A DNA stretch of 64,000 bases from Roseburia sp. 1XD42-34 (GTDB taxonomy: Bacteria > Bacillota > Bacilli > Bacillales > Amphibacillaceae): positions 1 through 64,000 of the forward strand of contig NZ_QWLJ01000008.1 of the NCBI RefSeq assembly GCF_009917385.1, in the 5' to 3' direction. The notes beneath the pieces are model-generated. The model searched no databases. It was given only the letters and a program-made list of their open reading frames with translations, and had not been told where the DNA came from. Within the stretch, counting starts at the first letter, position 1, and each line of letters opens with the position of its first letter. Below are positions 47,405 to 55,979 of this stretch, piece after piece. Position numbers and translations under genes: made by a program.

Positions 47405-48005
47405 GTGGCCAAACACTTAATATAGGTATTAAGTGAAAAGTCGCCGAAGTTCACAGTAAATTCGTTTGAATGCGCAAAAAAATCGCTGAAGTTCATAAGA
47501 AGGTTGCTCGAAGTTCACAATTGCTAGCTCCTTTAAAATATAATTACTTTAAAGAGTTATGAGTAATAAATGAACATACACAGCTACAACTGCCGTTAAA
47601 TAATGGATTAGTCAAAGAAAAATGAGGGAATCATATTTCCAAAGTGCTTATCAAAAATTTGTCTGCCATGGGGGGTCCTTCCAATTCAAGAGTTGAAGAC
47701 GATTTAAATAGGAAATAACCGCTACTACCTTAGAGGAAGGCTGGTAACATAAAGCATATCACGTAGAAAGCATTTTTTTATTTTTAAGGTAAAAAAAACT
47801 ATATCAACAATGCAAGAAAACAGAAAAATATTTTTTTGTTTCAAGGGTGCTTGCACTTTAAATTCATGATCTTTGAAACAGGAAAATCCTCAGAAAATGA
47901 GGATTATTAATAAGGTTAATACCGAATATCTAATCTGAAATGTATGTATAGGAATTTTCATTAATCGTTACAAAAATTTTAAACTTGACAGAAAAAACAA
48001 ATAGT
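47405..48005. other. Intergenic stretch with short repeats and a decayed repeat B
   Basis: Three copies of a short motif, TCGCCGAAGTTCACA, TCGCTGAAGTTCATA and TCGAAGTTCACA, lie at 47441, 47483 and 47508. A very diverged stretch at about 47660-47770 recalls repeat B (GAGTTGAAGACGATTTAAAT, then GGAAATAACC). No gene is supported. Confidence 0.45.
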
Positions 48006-48034
48006 TGCATGACGTCAGACATCTTGTTAAAATG
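48006..48034 (+). promoter_or_regulatory. nupC promoter
   Basis: TTGCAT (48006-48011), 17-bp spacer containing the palindrome TGACGTCA (48011-48018), TAAAAT (48029-48034). The palindrome between the promoter elements could be an operator. Confidence 0.6.
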
Positions 48035-48083
48035 AACGTAGAAGAAATTATGAAAACAGTTACAAAATAGGGAGGAAACCATC

Positions 48084-49271
48084 TTGGGTATACTGTTAGG
48101 TTTAGTTGCCATTGTCATTGTACTTGCACTAGCATTCTTAATGTCGAATGATAAAAAAAACATTAATTACAAAGCAATCGGCATTATGTTAGTTTTTCAG
48201 ATTTTAATTACTCTATTTATGTTTAAAACAGATATAGGACAAGCAGTAATTAAAGGTATTTCAGCTGGTTTTAATAAATTAATCGAATTCGGTACGAAAG
48301 GGATTAATTTTGTTGTTGGTGGATTTGTATTAGAAGATAGTGGTGTCTTTTTCTTTAACGTTCTATTATTAATTGTATTTTTTGCTACCCTACTTTCTGT
48401 TCTGACATATTTGAAAATTTTACCACCTATTATTAAATATTTGGGCGCGTTAATTTCAAAAGTAACGGGTCTTCCACGCGTAGAATCTTTTAACGCGGTA
48501 AACAGTATTTTTTTCGGCCAATCGGAAGCTTTGATTGCCATTCGCTCTCAGTTTCATCATTTGAATGCAAATCGGCTTTACATTGTAAGTGCTTCCGCAA
48601 TGGGTTCTGTTTCAGCTTCGATTGTTGGTGCTTATTTGCAAATGCTTCCACCAGAATATGTACTTGTTGCACTTCCTTTAAATATGTTCAGTGCTTTAAT
48701 GGTAGCGTCGGTGATTGCGCCTGTTAACGTACCGAAGGAAGAAGATATTGTCGATATTAAAGATGTAAGTAAAGATAAAAGTCTTTTTGAGGCAATGGGT
48801 AACGGTGCACTAGAAGGTGGTAAAATTGCACTTATTGTTGCTGCTATGCTGATTGCATTTATTGCTTCACTAGAGTTGGTTAATTGGTTGATTCAATTTG
48901 TGTTTGCAGGAATAACCTTACAAGATATATTAGGCTATGTTTTGGCACCAATTGGTTTATTGATGGGAATTTCACCAGGTGAAGTTATCCAAGCTGGCTC
49001 TATCATGGGTACGAAAATTGTTACAAATGAATTTGTTGCGATGCTAAAATTCCAACAAATCATGGGTGGAATGTCTGAAAAAACAGTCGGTATTGTTACT
49101 GTATTTCTAACAAGCTTTGCTAACTTCTCTTCTATTGGTATTATTGCTGGTACTGTAAAGGGAATTGATGAGGAAAAAGCTGTTAGCGTATCTGGTTTTG
49201 GAATGAAACTTCTAATTGGAGCAACGTTAGCTTCTATCCTATCTGCTTCTGTAGTAGGAATGTTCCTATAA
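48084..49271 (+). CDS. nupC: Nucleoside permease of the concentrative (CNT) family
   Basis: A proton- or sodium-coupled nucleoside importer, 395 residues, about ten helices. CNT landmarks are VESFNAVNSIFFGQSEALIAIR and the segment SIMGTKIVTNEFVAML. Another is TVFLTSFANFSSIGIIAGTVKGI. The start is TTG with AGGGAGGAAACC upstream. It is monocistronic with its own promoter and terminator. The related paralogues of B. subtilis cannot be separated with certainty from sequence alone. Confidence 0.9.
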   Translation: MGILLGLVAIVIVLALAFLMSNDKKNINYKAIGIMLVFQILITLFMFKTDIGQAVIKGISAGFNKLIEFGTKGINFVVGGFVLEDSGVFFFNVLLLIVFFATLLSVLTYLKILPPIIKYLGALISKVTGLPRVESFNAVNSIFFGQSEALIAIRSQFHHLNANRLYIVSASAMGSVSASIVGAYLQMLPPEYVLVALPLNMFSALMVASVIAPVNVPKEEDIVDIKDVSKDKSLFEAMGNGALEGGKIALIVAAMLIAFIASLELVNWLIQFVFAGITLQDILGYVLAPIGLLMGISPGEVIQAGSIMGTKIVTNEFVAMLKFQQIMGGMSEKTVGIVTVFLTSFANFSSIGIIAGTVKGIDEEKAVSVSGFGMKLLIGATLASILSASVVGMFL

Positions 49272-49336
49272 AATGGGGATTTTCCGCGGAACACAGGGAA
49301 ACCGTCATAGTCCACATGTACTAACCTTGAAATAAT

Positions 49337-49377
49337 AAAAAACTGTCCTAAGCTTAGTCATAGGACAGTTTTTTATG
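49337..49377 (+). terminator. Terminator of nupC
   Basis: AAAAAACTGTCCTA pairs with TAGGACAGTTTTTT around a 12-base loop. Confidence 0.9.
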
Positions 49378-49383
49378 GTCTAG

Positions 49384-49480
49384 TAAATCACAAAATTTTG
49401 CAGCTATGTATAAACTTACTAAGTTATTTAGCCACATCCAGCTCCAGCTCTCAGCAACTAGGCGACAAGATGCACACATA
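49384..49480 (+). repeat. Dispersed repeat family A, copy 6 (left part)
   Basis: CAAAATTTTGCAGCTATG, AAACTTACTAAGTTATTTAG, CCACATCCAGCTCCAGC and CAGCAACTAGGCGAC. It is closest to copy 4, with which it shares a left end not seen in copies 5 and 7. Confidence 0.75.
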
Positions 49481-49576
49481 CGATTTTCTATGGAACTGGA
49501 TGAAGTTCTCCAACAGGGGAGCCACCAACATGCTTGTAAGGTTCGCCATGATCTCGCTGTGAATCTACTAATGTAA

Positions 49577-50944
49577 TTATCTAGTCGTTGTTATTTGCGA
49601 ATATTTATATTTACGTTGTAAGTGAAGCAGACGAACTAATAATGCAATTGCACCGCAGGATAAACCGGTAATAATTCCGACCCAATATCCAAACGGCTCC
49701 AATGCGGTGAAATTAGCTAACAACCAACCAACTGGCAGTCCGATCACCCAATAGGAGATTAAGGCCATCATTAACGTAACATGTACGTCTTTATATCCTC
49801 GGAGAGCTCCTTGGATGGGTGCGCCGAACGCATCAGCTAGCTGAAAGAAACAGGCGTAGATTAGAAACTGTTTCGTCAAATCAATAACGTCCGGATTAGA
49901 ATTATAAAGCAACGCGACCCAATCTCTCGTAAAATAAATAACCAAACCCGCAAACAATGCAATAAAAATGCCCCCGCTAATTCCAATATACCCGTACGCA
50001 CGCGCGTGATCATAGCGTTTTGCGCCAACTTCAAAGCCGATGGCGATCGTTAATGCCATACCGACGCTAAGCGGGATCATATATAAAAGAGAAGCAAAGT
50101 TCATTGCTGCTTGGTGTGCAGCAATCGTATACGTACTATATACACTCATGAAAAGTGTAACAGCTGAAAAAATACTCGTCTCAAAAAACATAGCTGCACC
50201 AATCGGAACGCCAATTTTCAATTGCTCCCACCATTCTTGGAAGGAAGGTCTGATCCAATGAGAAAGAATCGAAAATTTACGAAATGGGCGTAGTTGATAA
50301 ATGACAATAAGAGCAATCAGACAGACGAGCCAGTAAGTTATCGAAGTCGCAATTCCTGCGCCGATGCCACCATAAGCGGGCAAGCCAAACTTACCAAAAA
50401 TAAACATATAGTTAAAAGTAACATTTAATGGTAAAGACAGCAAAATAATAAACATGGATATGCGTGTTTGACCCAGTGCATCGATGAAACTCCGTAACGT
50501 ATTAAAAATAAATAACGGAACGATACCTGTACTAAGTGCTACTAAATAAAATTTTGCTGTATGTTCGACGTCACTTTCCAGATTCATTATATGCAAGACA
50601 GGGTCAAGAAGTAAGGCTCCGAACACAAAGACTAGAACAGCTAGTGCTATGGAAAGGTACAAAGCCTGCTTCACTTTTTTAGTAATTTGCGCTTCAGACT
50701 TTGCTCCCATTAATTGAGCGATGATCGGAGTAATAGCTAATAAAATGCCATTTATCCCTGTGAAAATAGGAACCCATAAGCTTGAGCCGATTGCCACTCC
50801 AGCTAGATCTGCAGCACTGGCACGTCCTGACATCATCGTATCGAAAATATTCATTAAATACATACTCACTTGTGTAATTAGAATAGGAATTAAAATAAAC
50901 GCAAACAGCTTTAATTTTTCGCTTAAACTTGTTGTCATATACAT
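49577..50944 (-). CDS. MATE-family multidrug efflux protein
   Basis: A 455-residue, 12-helix exporter coupling Na+ or H+ entry to drug efflux. The N-terminal half begins ILITQVSMYLMNIFDTMMSG, the classic MATE opening, and MatE repeats occur in both halves (IPLFIFNTLRSFIDALGQTR; FFQLADAFGAPIQGALRGYKD). AAGGAAGAG precedes the start; an in-frame ATG two codons later is also possible. It stands alone, convergent with nupC. Confidence 0.9.
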   Translation of the reverse strand: MYMTTSLSEKLKLFAFILIPILITQVSMYLMNIFDTMMSGRASAADLAGVAIGSSLWVPIFTGINGILLAITPIIAQLMGAKSEAQITKKVKQALYLSIALAVLVFVFGALLLDPVLHIMNLESDVEHTAKFYLVALSTGIVPLFIFNTLRSFIDALGQTRISMFIILLSLPLNVTFNYMFIFGKFGLPAYGGIGAGIATSITYWLVCLIALIVIYQLRPFRKFSILSHWIRPSFQEWWEQLKIGVPIGAAMFFETSIFSAVTLFMSVYSTYTIAAHQAAMNFASLLYMIPLSVGMALTIAIGFEVGAKRYDHARAYGYIGISGGIFIALFAGLVIYFTRDWVALLYNSNPDVIDLTKQFLIYACFFQLADAFGAPIQGALRGYKDVHVTLMMALISYWVIGLPVGWLLANFTALEPFGYWVGIITGLSCGAIALLVRLLHLQRKYKYSQITTTR

Positions 50945-51043
50945 ACGAATTCTCTTCCTTTTTCACGTGATTTTTATTAGGATAGAGGAGGACGTTTAAA
51001 AAATTTAAAAGACACATGGGAGGATATGTTAGTTTTTATTTAG

Positions 51044-51310
51044 AGATAAGAAAGTATAAAAATTTTGGCATTGGGATAACGATATAACGGAATAGCCACG
51101 TCCGGCTCCATCGCTCAGCAACTAGGCAACTTCACGAATCGCCCTACGATAAGTCATCATCGGTTCGTGGTTAAGAGGAAGGCCGACTAAAAACGGGCTT
51201 GCCGCCCGATGTCGGCATAATCCTGTTGCAGGAGCATGATTCCTAAAACTTTAGTTGCTTCGTTCCAGTCGCTACGTTGCTAATCGGGCGCTCTGCGCCT
51301 TTGTTCTTTC
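51044..51310 (+). repeat. Dispersed repeat family A, copy 7
   Basis: A full-length copy: AGATAAGAAAGTATAAAAAT, TAACGGAATAGCCACGTCC, GGCCGACTAAAAACGGGC, GGAGCATGATTCC and the end GCGCCTTTGTTCTTTC. Confidence 0.88.
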
Positions 51311-51332
51311 ACCAGTTGTCATTCTGCACTTT

Positions 51333-51515
51333 CATCTCGCATATAAGGTGCTGTAAGACTTCCGCTTCAAGATTTGTAGTCGGTATAAGAAAAACTTGGC
51401 TTGTCGCCAAGTCTTATGGCGAAAGCCTTTGTTTTTCTTATACTATAAACCAAAAAAATCTTATACTTTCCTGTAGTGTAAAAAAGCCTAAGTGGGAGAA
51501 AATGGCACCTCATTT
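51333..51515 (+). repeat. Structured repeat family B, copy 11, with nested insertion
   Basis: The 5' hairpin of family B (CATATAAGGTGCTGTAAGAC ... AAGTGGGAGAAAATGGCACC) is present, but its loop is enlarged by a 91-bp insertion (51381-51471). The second hairpin is absent. Confidence 0.8.
51381..51471 (-). mobile_element. 91-bp MITE-like element (D) inside repeat B
   Basis: Flanked by 6-bp direct repeats TGTAGT (51375-51380 and 51472-51477). The ends share an inverted GTATAAGA. On the minus strand it begins GGAAAGTATAAGATTTTTTT, like the left end of family A, but its body is different and can form a hairpin (CTTGGC/GCCAAG). Confidence 0.7.
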
Positions 51516-51790
51516 CTTGATTCTCTCGGGAAGTGAAGATATTGATTAAAAGTGTTTTCTTTGTTCAAGAGAAAGCACTTCGGAAGCGATACCTCACATG
51601 CAGAAAAAGTGCTTTCTTATTTAAACGGCAAGGAAATCTACGTTAGCGGTGCATCGCACGTAGAAAAAATGTTTTCTCTTTTATCAAGGACACAGGTCTT
51701 TAGCTTTTGTACTACATTAATCAGTAGAAGATGGAGGAAACTCCCATTGCAAGTAGTTTTCACTTTACTCTTTTTTGTACACATATAAGA
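51516..51790 (+). repeat. Degenerate tandem-like repeats before murG
   Basis: Three related units begin AAAAGTGTTTTCTTTG (51549), AAAAAGTGCTTTCTT (51603) and AAAAAATGTTTTCTC (51662), about 55-60 bases apart, with CACATGCAG and CACGTAG before the second and third. An open frame across them (51552-51788) owes its internal repetition to these units and is not accepted as a gene. Confidence 0.5.
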
Positions 51791-51839
51791 GTCATTATAA
51801 CGCTTTATGAGACAGTTGGAAAGGAAGGACATTAGCTTT

Positions 51840-52910
51840 ATGACACAAAAACGTATTTTATTTACAGGCGGCGGTACCGCTGGGCATGTGATTGTTAATT
51901 TAGCATTAATTCCATATTATCAGGAACAGGGATGGGAAATTGATTATATCGGTTCGAAAACGGGCATCGAACGTAAACTGATTGAAAAATTGCAAGGTGT
52001 AACTTACTATCCCATTTCTACTGGGAAATTACGTCGCTATGCTTCTATCGAAAATATAAAGGATCCTTTTAAAGTGTTAAAAGGCACACTGCAAGCAGTG
52101 AATATCATTAGAAAGCGCAAACCAAAGCTTATTTTCTCAAAAGGAGGCTTTGTGTCTGTACCTGTTCTGTTAGCATCGAAGTTGACCGCTGTGCCAGCAG
52201 TGATTCACGAATCCGATTATACACCAGGTTTAGCCAATAAAATTGCGATGCCTTTTGCTAAAAAAGTGCTAGCAACTTTTCCAGAGACGATGAATTATCT
52301 TCCAGAAAAAAAATCCGAATATGTTGGCGCTGTGATTCGAGATGAGCTTTTTCAGGGGAATAAGGAGCGTGGTCTTGCCATATCCGGTTTAGATAAGCAA
52401 AAGCCTGTTCTGCTTATTATGGGAGGGAGTGGAGGATCACAAAAAATTAACGAAACAGTTCGCCAAAGTTTGCCAGAATTACTTTCTAATTTTCAAGTTA
52501 TTCATATTTGTGGAGAAGGGAAAGTAGATAGCACTGTGAATCAACAGGGATATGTCCAATTTGAATATGTCCATGATGACTTGAAGGATATATTTGCTGC
52601 TAGTGACTTTATTCTTTCACGGGCAGGGGCGAATGCGATATTTGAATTTTTAGCTTTACGAAAACCGATGTTACTTATCCCATTATCACGACAAGCGAGT
52701 CGTGGAGATCAAATTGTCAATGCTAGATCTTTTGCAAAAAAGCGCTATGCTCGTGTGCTGGAGGAAGAAGCTTTAACAGTAGACACCTTGGTAAAAGAGC
52801 TTGAACAATTACGAGAACAAGCTCCGATTATGGTCGATACCATGAGAGAATATCGTACGGAGGAAGCTCGAGAACGTGTCATAGCTATTTTGGAAGAGCT
52901 TTCTAAATGA
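51840..52910 (+). CDS. murG: MurG-type UDP-GlcNAc transferase (stand-alone paralogue)
   Basis: A GT28-family glycosyltransferase of 356 residues that should add GlcNAc to lipid I to form lipid II at the inner membrane face. Visible are [18 protein letters not shown] near the N-terminus, [16 protein letters not shown] and [12 protein letters not shown]. The donor site carries [10 protein letters not shown] and [20 protein letters not shown]. Start 51840 is preferred over 51807 because AAGGAAGG lies just upstream. It lies outside a division/cell-wall cluster and resembles the second MurG found in some Bacillaceae, so it is probably an accessory copy. Confidence 0.87.
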   Translation: MTQKRILFTGGGTAGHVIVNLALIPYYQEQGWEIDYIGSKTGIERKLIEKLQGVTYYPISTGKLRRYASIENIKDPFKVLKGTLQAVNIIRKRKPKLIFSKGGFVSVPVLLASKLTAVPAVIHESDYTPGLANKIAMPFAKKVLATFPETMNYLPEKKSEYVGAVIRDELFQGNKERGLAISGLDKQKPVLLIMGGSGGSQKINETVRQSLPELLSNFQVIHICGEGKVDSTVNQQGYVQFEYVHDDLKDIFAASDFILSRAGANAIFEFLALRKPMLLIPLSRQASRGDQIVNARSFAKKRYARVLEEEALTVDTLVKELEQLREQAPIMVDTMREYRTEEARERVIAILEELSK

Positions 52911-52919
52911 ATAATAACA

Positions 52920-52962
52920 TGAAGAAAGCGGCTGCTATTCAATGAGGCAGTCGCTTTCTTCA
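52920..52962 (+). terminator. Bidirectional terminator between murG and the MMPL remnant
   Basis: GAAGAAAGCGGCTGC pairs with GCAGTCGCTTTCTTC with one mismatch. It serves convergent transcription units. Confidence 0.8.
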
Positions 52963-52975
52963 CGTAAATATTCGA

Positions 52976-53698
52976 TTATTTTTGTTGGTTCATGCGCTTT
53001 TTAAATGGCCACCAATTGTGCTTACCAAACAAACGAACCATGACTGGAATAAGCAGCGGAAGTACAATAAATGCATATAAGAATAAACCTGTTAAAACAA
53101 CTGTAGCAACTTGTATTAATGAAAGGACTCCAGAAGGAAGCATTGCTCCAAATGTTCCACCAAGGATAATGGCTGCTGATATAACGACCGTCCCCATATT
53201 TTTCATTGAATGAATCAAAGCTTCTTTAATTTGGATTTCTTTATATTCATTAAAACGATCCATTAAGAAAATACTATAGTCAATTCCAAGAGCCATTAGC
53301 ATAACAAAGGAAAAGAAAGGAATTGCCCATGTTAAACCATTATATTCAAATATTTGAGTGAAAATGAGCTCTGCAAATCCCATAGAAGTAAAATAGGTTA
53401 GTATGAGTGAGCCCAGTAAATAGATTGGCATAATGGCAGAGCGGAGCAAAAAGATTAGCATGATAAATAATCCACTTAACATAATGGTAACCGTACGGGA
53501 ATAATCCTCATTGGAAACATTTTGCAAATCATTATTCAAACTACTAACTCCGCCAATATGGACCTTACTATCAGCAAAAATGGTATTGTTGCCAGCCCGA
53601 TCGGCAGCTTCTTCGATCTGATCTACCATATGGATGGCTTCTGTAGAATACGGATTTTGATCAATTAACACATCAAATTTAACAAGTGTGGAGCACAA
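52976..53698 (-). pseudogene. Truncated MMPL-family transporter (C-terminal third only)
   Basis: The 240-residue reading frame matches the C-terminal portion of YdfJ-like MMPL exporters (VKFDVLIDQNPYSTEA, then SVLSL-type helices and MALGIDYSIFLMDRF). Full proteins have 700 residues or more with two such membrane blocks, so about two-thirds is missing. The frame begins at a TTG with no ribosome site, two bases after the stop of the gerC gene. This looks like a deletion that joined the end of the germination operon to the inside of an MMPL gene. The remaining part is unlikely to function. Confidence 0.85.
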
Positions 53699-53700
53699 TT

Positions 53701-54852
53701 TTAACGGATTGCACCATAATCAACGATATTCACATGAATGTTATAGTCAACTTCAATATCTGGATAAAGCTTATGCCATTCCTCTTTCTTTAGTTTTCCA
53801 TCTGGTGTGTGGATTCGATACATCTGACCATAGCCAAAAGGGTCTGCTTCCATTTCTTGTGTCTTTTGGAGCAATTGTTCATACTCCTTTTTTATCTGGT
53901 CAGCAATTTCCCTTTCTAAAGCTTTAATCACCTCATCATTGTCCAACGCTAATTCATTGGACAATTCTAAGATATTCATTTGTATTTTAATATCAGTTTC
54001 AAATTGAAGTGTTTCCTGTTTAGTCAAACGGGTTTCAGATTTCCCTTTGATTATTTTTCCGCTCACATATAGGTGGTTTTTGTCACTTCCAGACAAGTCT
54101 TCTTGCAAATAATTTTGTAAAGATGGCTCTATAGGAATACCAATATTAAGCGGAGTGGATTTAATATTTTTTAAAATAAGGTTAATATATAAACCTTCTT
54201 TCAATGATAAGGTTCCCGCATAAACATCATTTTGTAATAACGCAATTTTGGTTAGACTGGGAAGATCGTCCCCATCCAAACTTATTAATGGTAGTACGGG
54301 ATCTCTTCCGGCTTCAAAATACGCATGGGTAAAATCATTAAATTCAATTTTGGGGACACTGTCATTTTCAATTTTTTGTTTAATAAGCCCATTTATAAAC
54401 AAGCCCACATTTATGCTAGTCTCATTTTGCCCCTTGGTCAGTACTTCTTTTGCAGTTTTGTCCGTAATTGCGAGCATAACGCGATCGGAAGTCCTAGCAT
54501 CGCGAGCTAACGTATTTAAATATTGCATTATTCCTGTTTGAGCGGTTTCTATTCCGTAAAGTTCTAGTCGAATTTGTCCAGGAGTTAAAGTGAAGCTGGT
54601 TTTCTCGTTAGCATTTTGCCTCGCTTCTTTGATTGTTTTCCCTGTCCCGGAGGAAATTTTAGAAATATCTTTCGTTTGTGTGTCAAATTGGAAGATAACA
54701 AGGGTCGTGTCAATTAATTGTTCCCCTTTTTGTTGAATAAGATCAACACCTCTTGCATTAATAATGGCTATTTGTTCAATCGGCTTTGTTTCTACACAAG
54801 CAGCTAAAACAAGAGCAGATAATAAAAGTAAGAGAAGTATGCGTTTATACAT
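53701..54852 (-). CDS. Spore germination receptor subunit C (Ger(x)C family lipoprotein)
   Basis: The lipoprotein subunit of a GerA-type nutrient receptor in the inner spore membrane, 383 residues. The signal peptide ends in a lipobox, LAAC, at about Cys19. The Ger(x)C domains follow, including AIINARGVDL and the C-terminal GYGQMYRIHTPDGKLKKEEW. GAGGTG sits one base from the ATG at 54858, so the second ATG (54852, 7 bases) is chosen. It is the last gene of gerA-gerB-gerC. The truncated MMPL frame begins immediately after it, so the C-terminus lies at a rearrangement junction. Confidence 0.88.
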   Translation of the reverse strand: MYKRILLLLLLSALVLAACVETKPIEQIAIINARGVDLIQQKGEQLIDTTLVIFQFDTQTKDISKISSGTGKTIKEARQNANEKTSFTLTPGQIRLELYGIETAQTGIMQYLNTLARDARTSDRVMLAITDKTAKEVLTKGQNETSINVGLFINGLIKQKIENDSVPKIEFNDFTHAYFEAGRDPVLPLISLDGDDLPSLTKIALLQNDVYAGTLSLKEGLYINLILKNIKSTPLNIGIPIEPSLQNYLQEDLSGSDKNHLYVSGKIIKGKSETRLTKQETLQFETDIKIQMNILELSNELALDNDEVIKALEREIADQIKKEYEQLLQKTQEMEADPFGYGQMYRIHTPDGKLKKEEWHKLYPDIEVDYNIHVNIVDYGAIR

Positions 54853-54858
54853 GGGCAT

Positions 54859-55971
54859 TCACCTCTTGTTCTTGTTTCTGTTAAAAAGAAGTTTTTTAAT
54901 AACAATCATAAGTAGCAATAGAAACGGATAAACGTATACAATCCAAAATCCATATCTAGCTATAAGGTTTATAATTGCCTGAATGATATAGTGCTCTTTC
55001 GTAAAGATACTGGCGATAATAACAACTATAGCTAGGGCGTATAATGATTTTTTTTGCGGGATATGATAAAGTCGCTTTAATCCATAGGTAATTGCCCAGC
55101 TAAATAAAATCATATTTGGTAAGGAAACCATCATCCATTCTGCAATAACGATATAATCGAAACGCTCCACGAATGAAAAGGATTGAATTTTATATAGTCC
55201 TAATACCGACCATTCACGGGAATCTATCCCTTCTGGAGTAAAATACCCCAAGACTACAACCGTAGCAATTAGTACGGTAATACAAGAAAAGAAGATACCA
55301 AGGTATAATGGGAACGTTGCTTTTTGCTTGTTTTGTATGAAGGGGTAAAGGATAAATAACAGTTCGATCCCAGTAAATGTATAGGACGTTTCTTTTGCCC
55401 CTTGAAGTAATTCCGTGATGGATGACTGAAACATTGGTTGAAAGTGTATCCAATCTATCTCTAAAATAGGTTGAATTAATAGGAATATAAGCCAGTGGGA
55501 CATAATGAAAAATAGGAAACATATGCCAATAATGACTCGTATTCCTCCTAACACGCCATAAACGACAAGGCTAATTAATAGGATAGCCATAATAACATTA
55601 TTTAAATCAGGAAAAATAAAGATGGTTACAACTTCAATATAGGTAGTTAAAATCGTAAATAGATTTAAGGCAAAATAAGCAATATAGATGGTTCCTAGTA
55701 ATTTGCCGATGTGATTTCCGAATAAATCAACTTGAATACCAAAAATATCGGCATTTTGATATTGCTTTAAAATCAAAAGCATTACTAGTAAAAGCAGACA
55801 AAGATAGGCAAATGCTATGATTACTGATAGCCATGCATCTCTCTTTGCTGCTTCATAAATAAGGCGTGGCACTCCCATAATTCCGACGCCAATTTGAATA
55901 GTTACCACGAAAAAAAATAAATAAAAAGAACGTATTTGTAGATTCGCCTTTACAGGCACATTTACCTTCAT
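54859..55971 (-). CDS. Spore germination receptor subunit B (GerB-type permease)
   Basis: A 370-residue, ten-helix protein of the endospore germination permease family, distantly related to amino-acid/polyamine carriers. The family start is visible (IGVGIMGVPRLIYEAAKRDAW). The last helix and a short basic tail (FNRNKNKR) close it. Subunit B carries the germinant-binding pocket in known receptors. It lies 8 bases after the gerA-type gene and abuts the C-subunit gene. Confidence 0.88.
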   Translation of the reverse strand: MKVNVPVKANLQIRSFYLFFFVVTIQIGVGIMGVPRLIYEAAKRDAWLSVIIAFAYLCLLLLVMLLILKQYQNADIFGIQVDLFGNHIGKLLGTIYIAYFALNLFTILTTYIEVVTIFIFPDLNNVIMAILLISLVVYGVLGGIRVIIGICFLFFIMSHWLIFLLIQPILEIDWIHFQPMFQSSITELLQGAKETSYTFTGIELLFILYPFIQNKQKATFPLYLGIFFSCITVLIATVVVLGYFTPEGIDSREWSVLGLYKIQSFSFVERFDYIVIAEWMMVSLPNMILFSWAITYGLKRLYHIPQKKSLYALAIVVIIASIFTKEHYIIQAIINLIARYGFWIVYVYPFLLLLMIVIKKLLFNRNKNKR

Positions 55972-55979
55972 ACTTATCC

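Noticed and set aside
51552..51788. A 78-codon open frame with internally repeated sequence
   Set aside because: The repetition comes from degenerate DNA repeats; no good ribosome site is present and the C-terminal half is unlike a protein domain.
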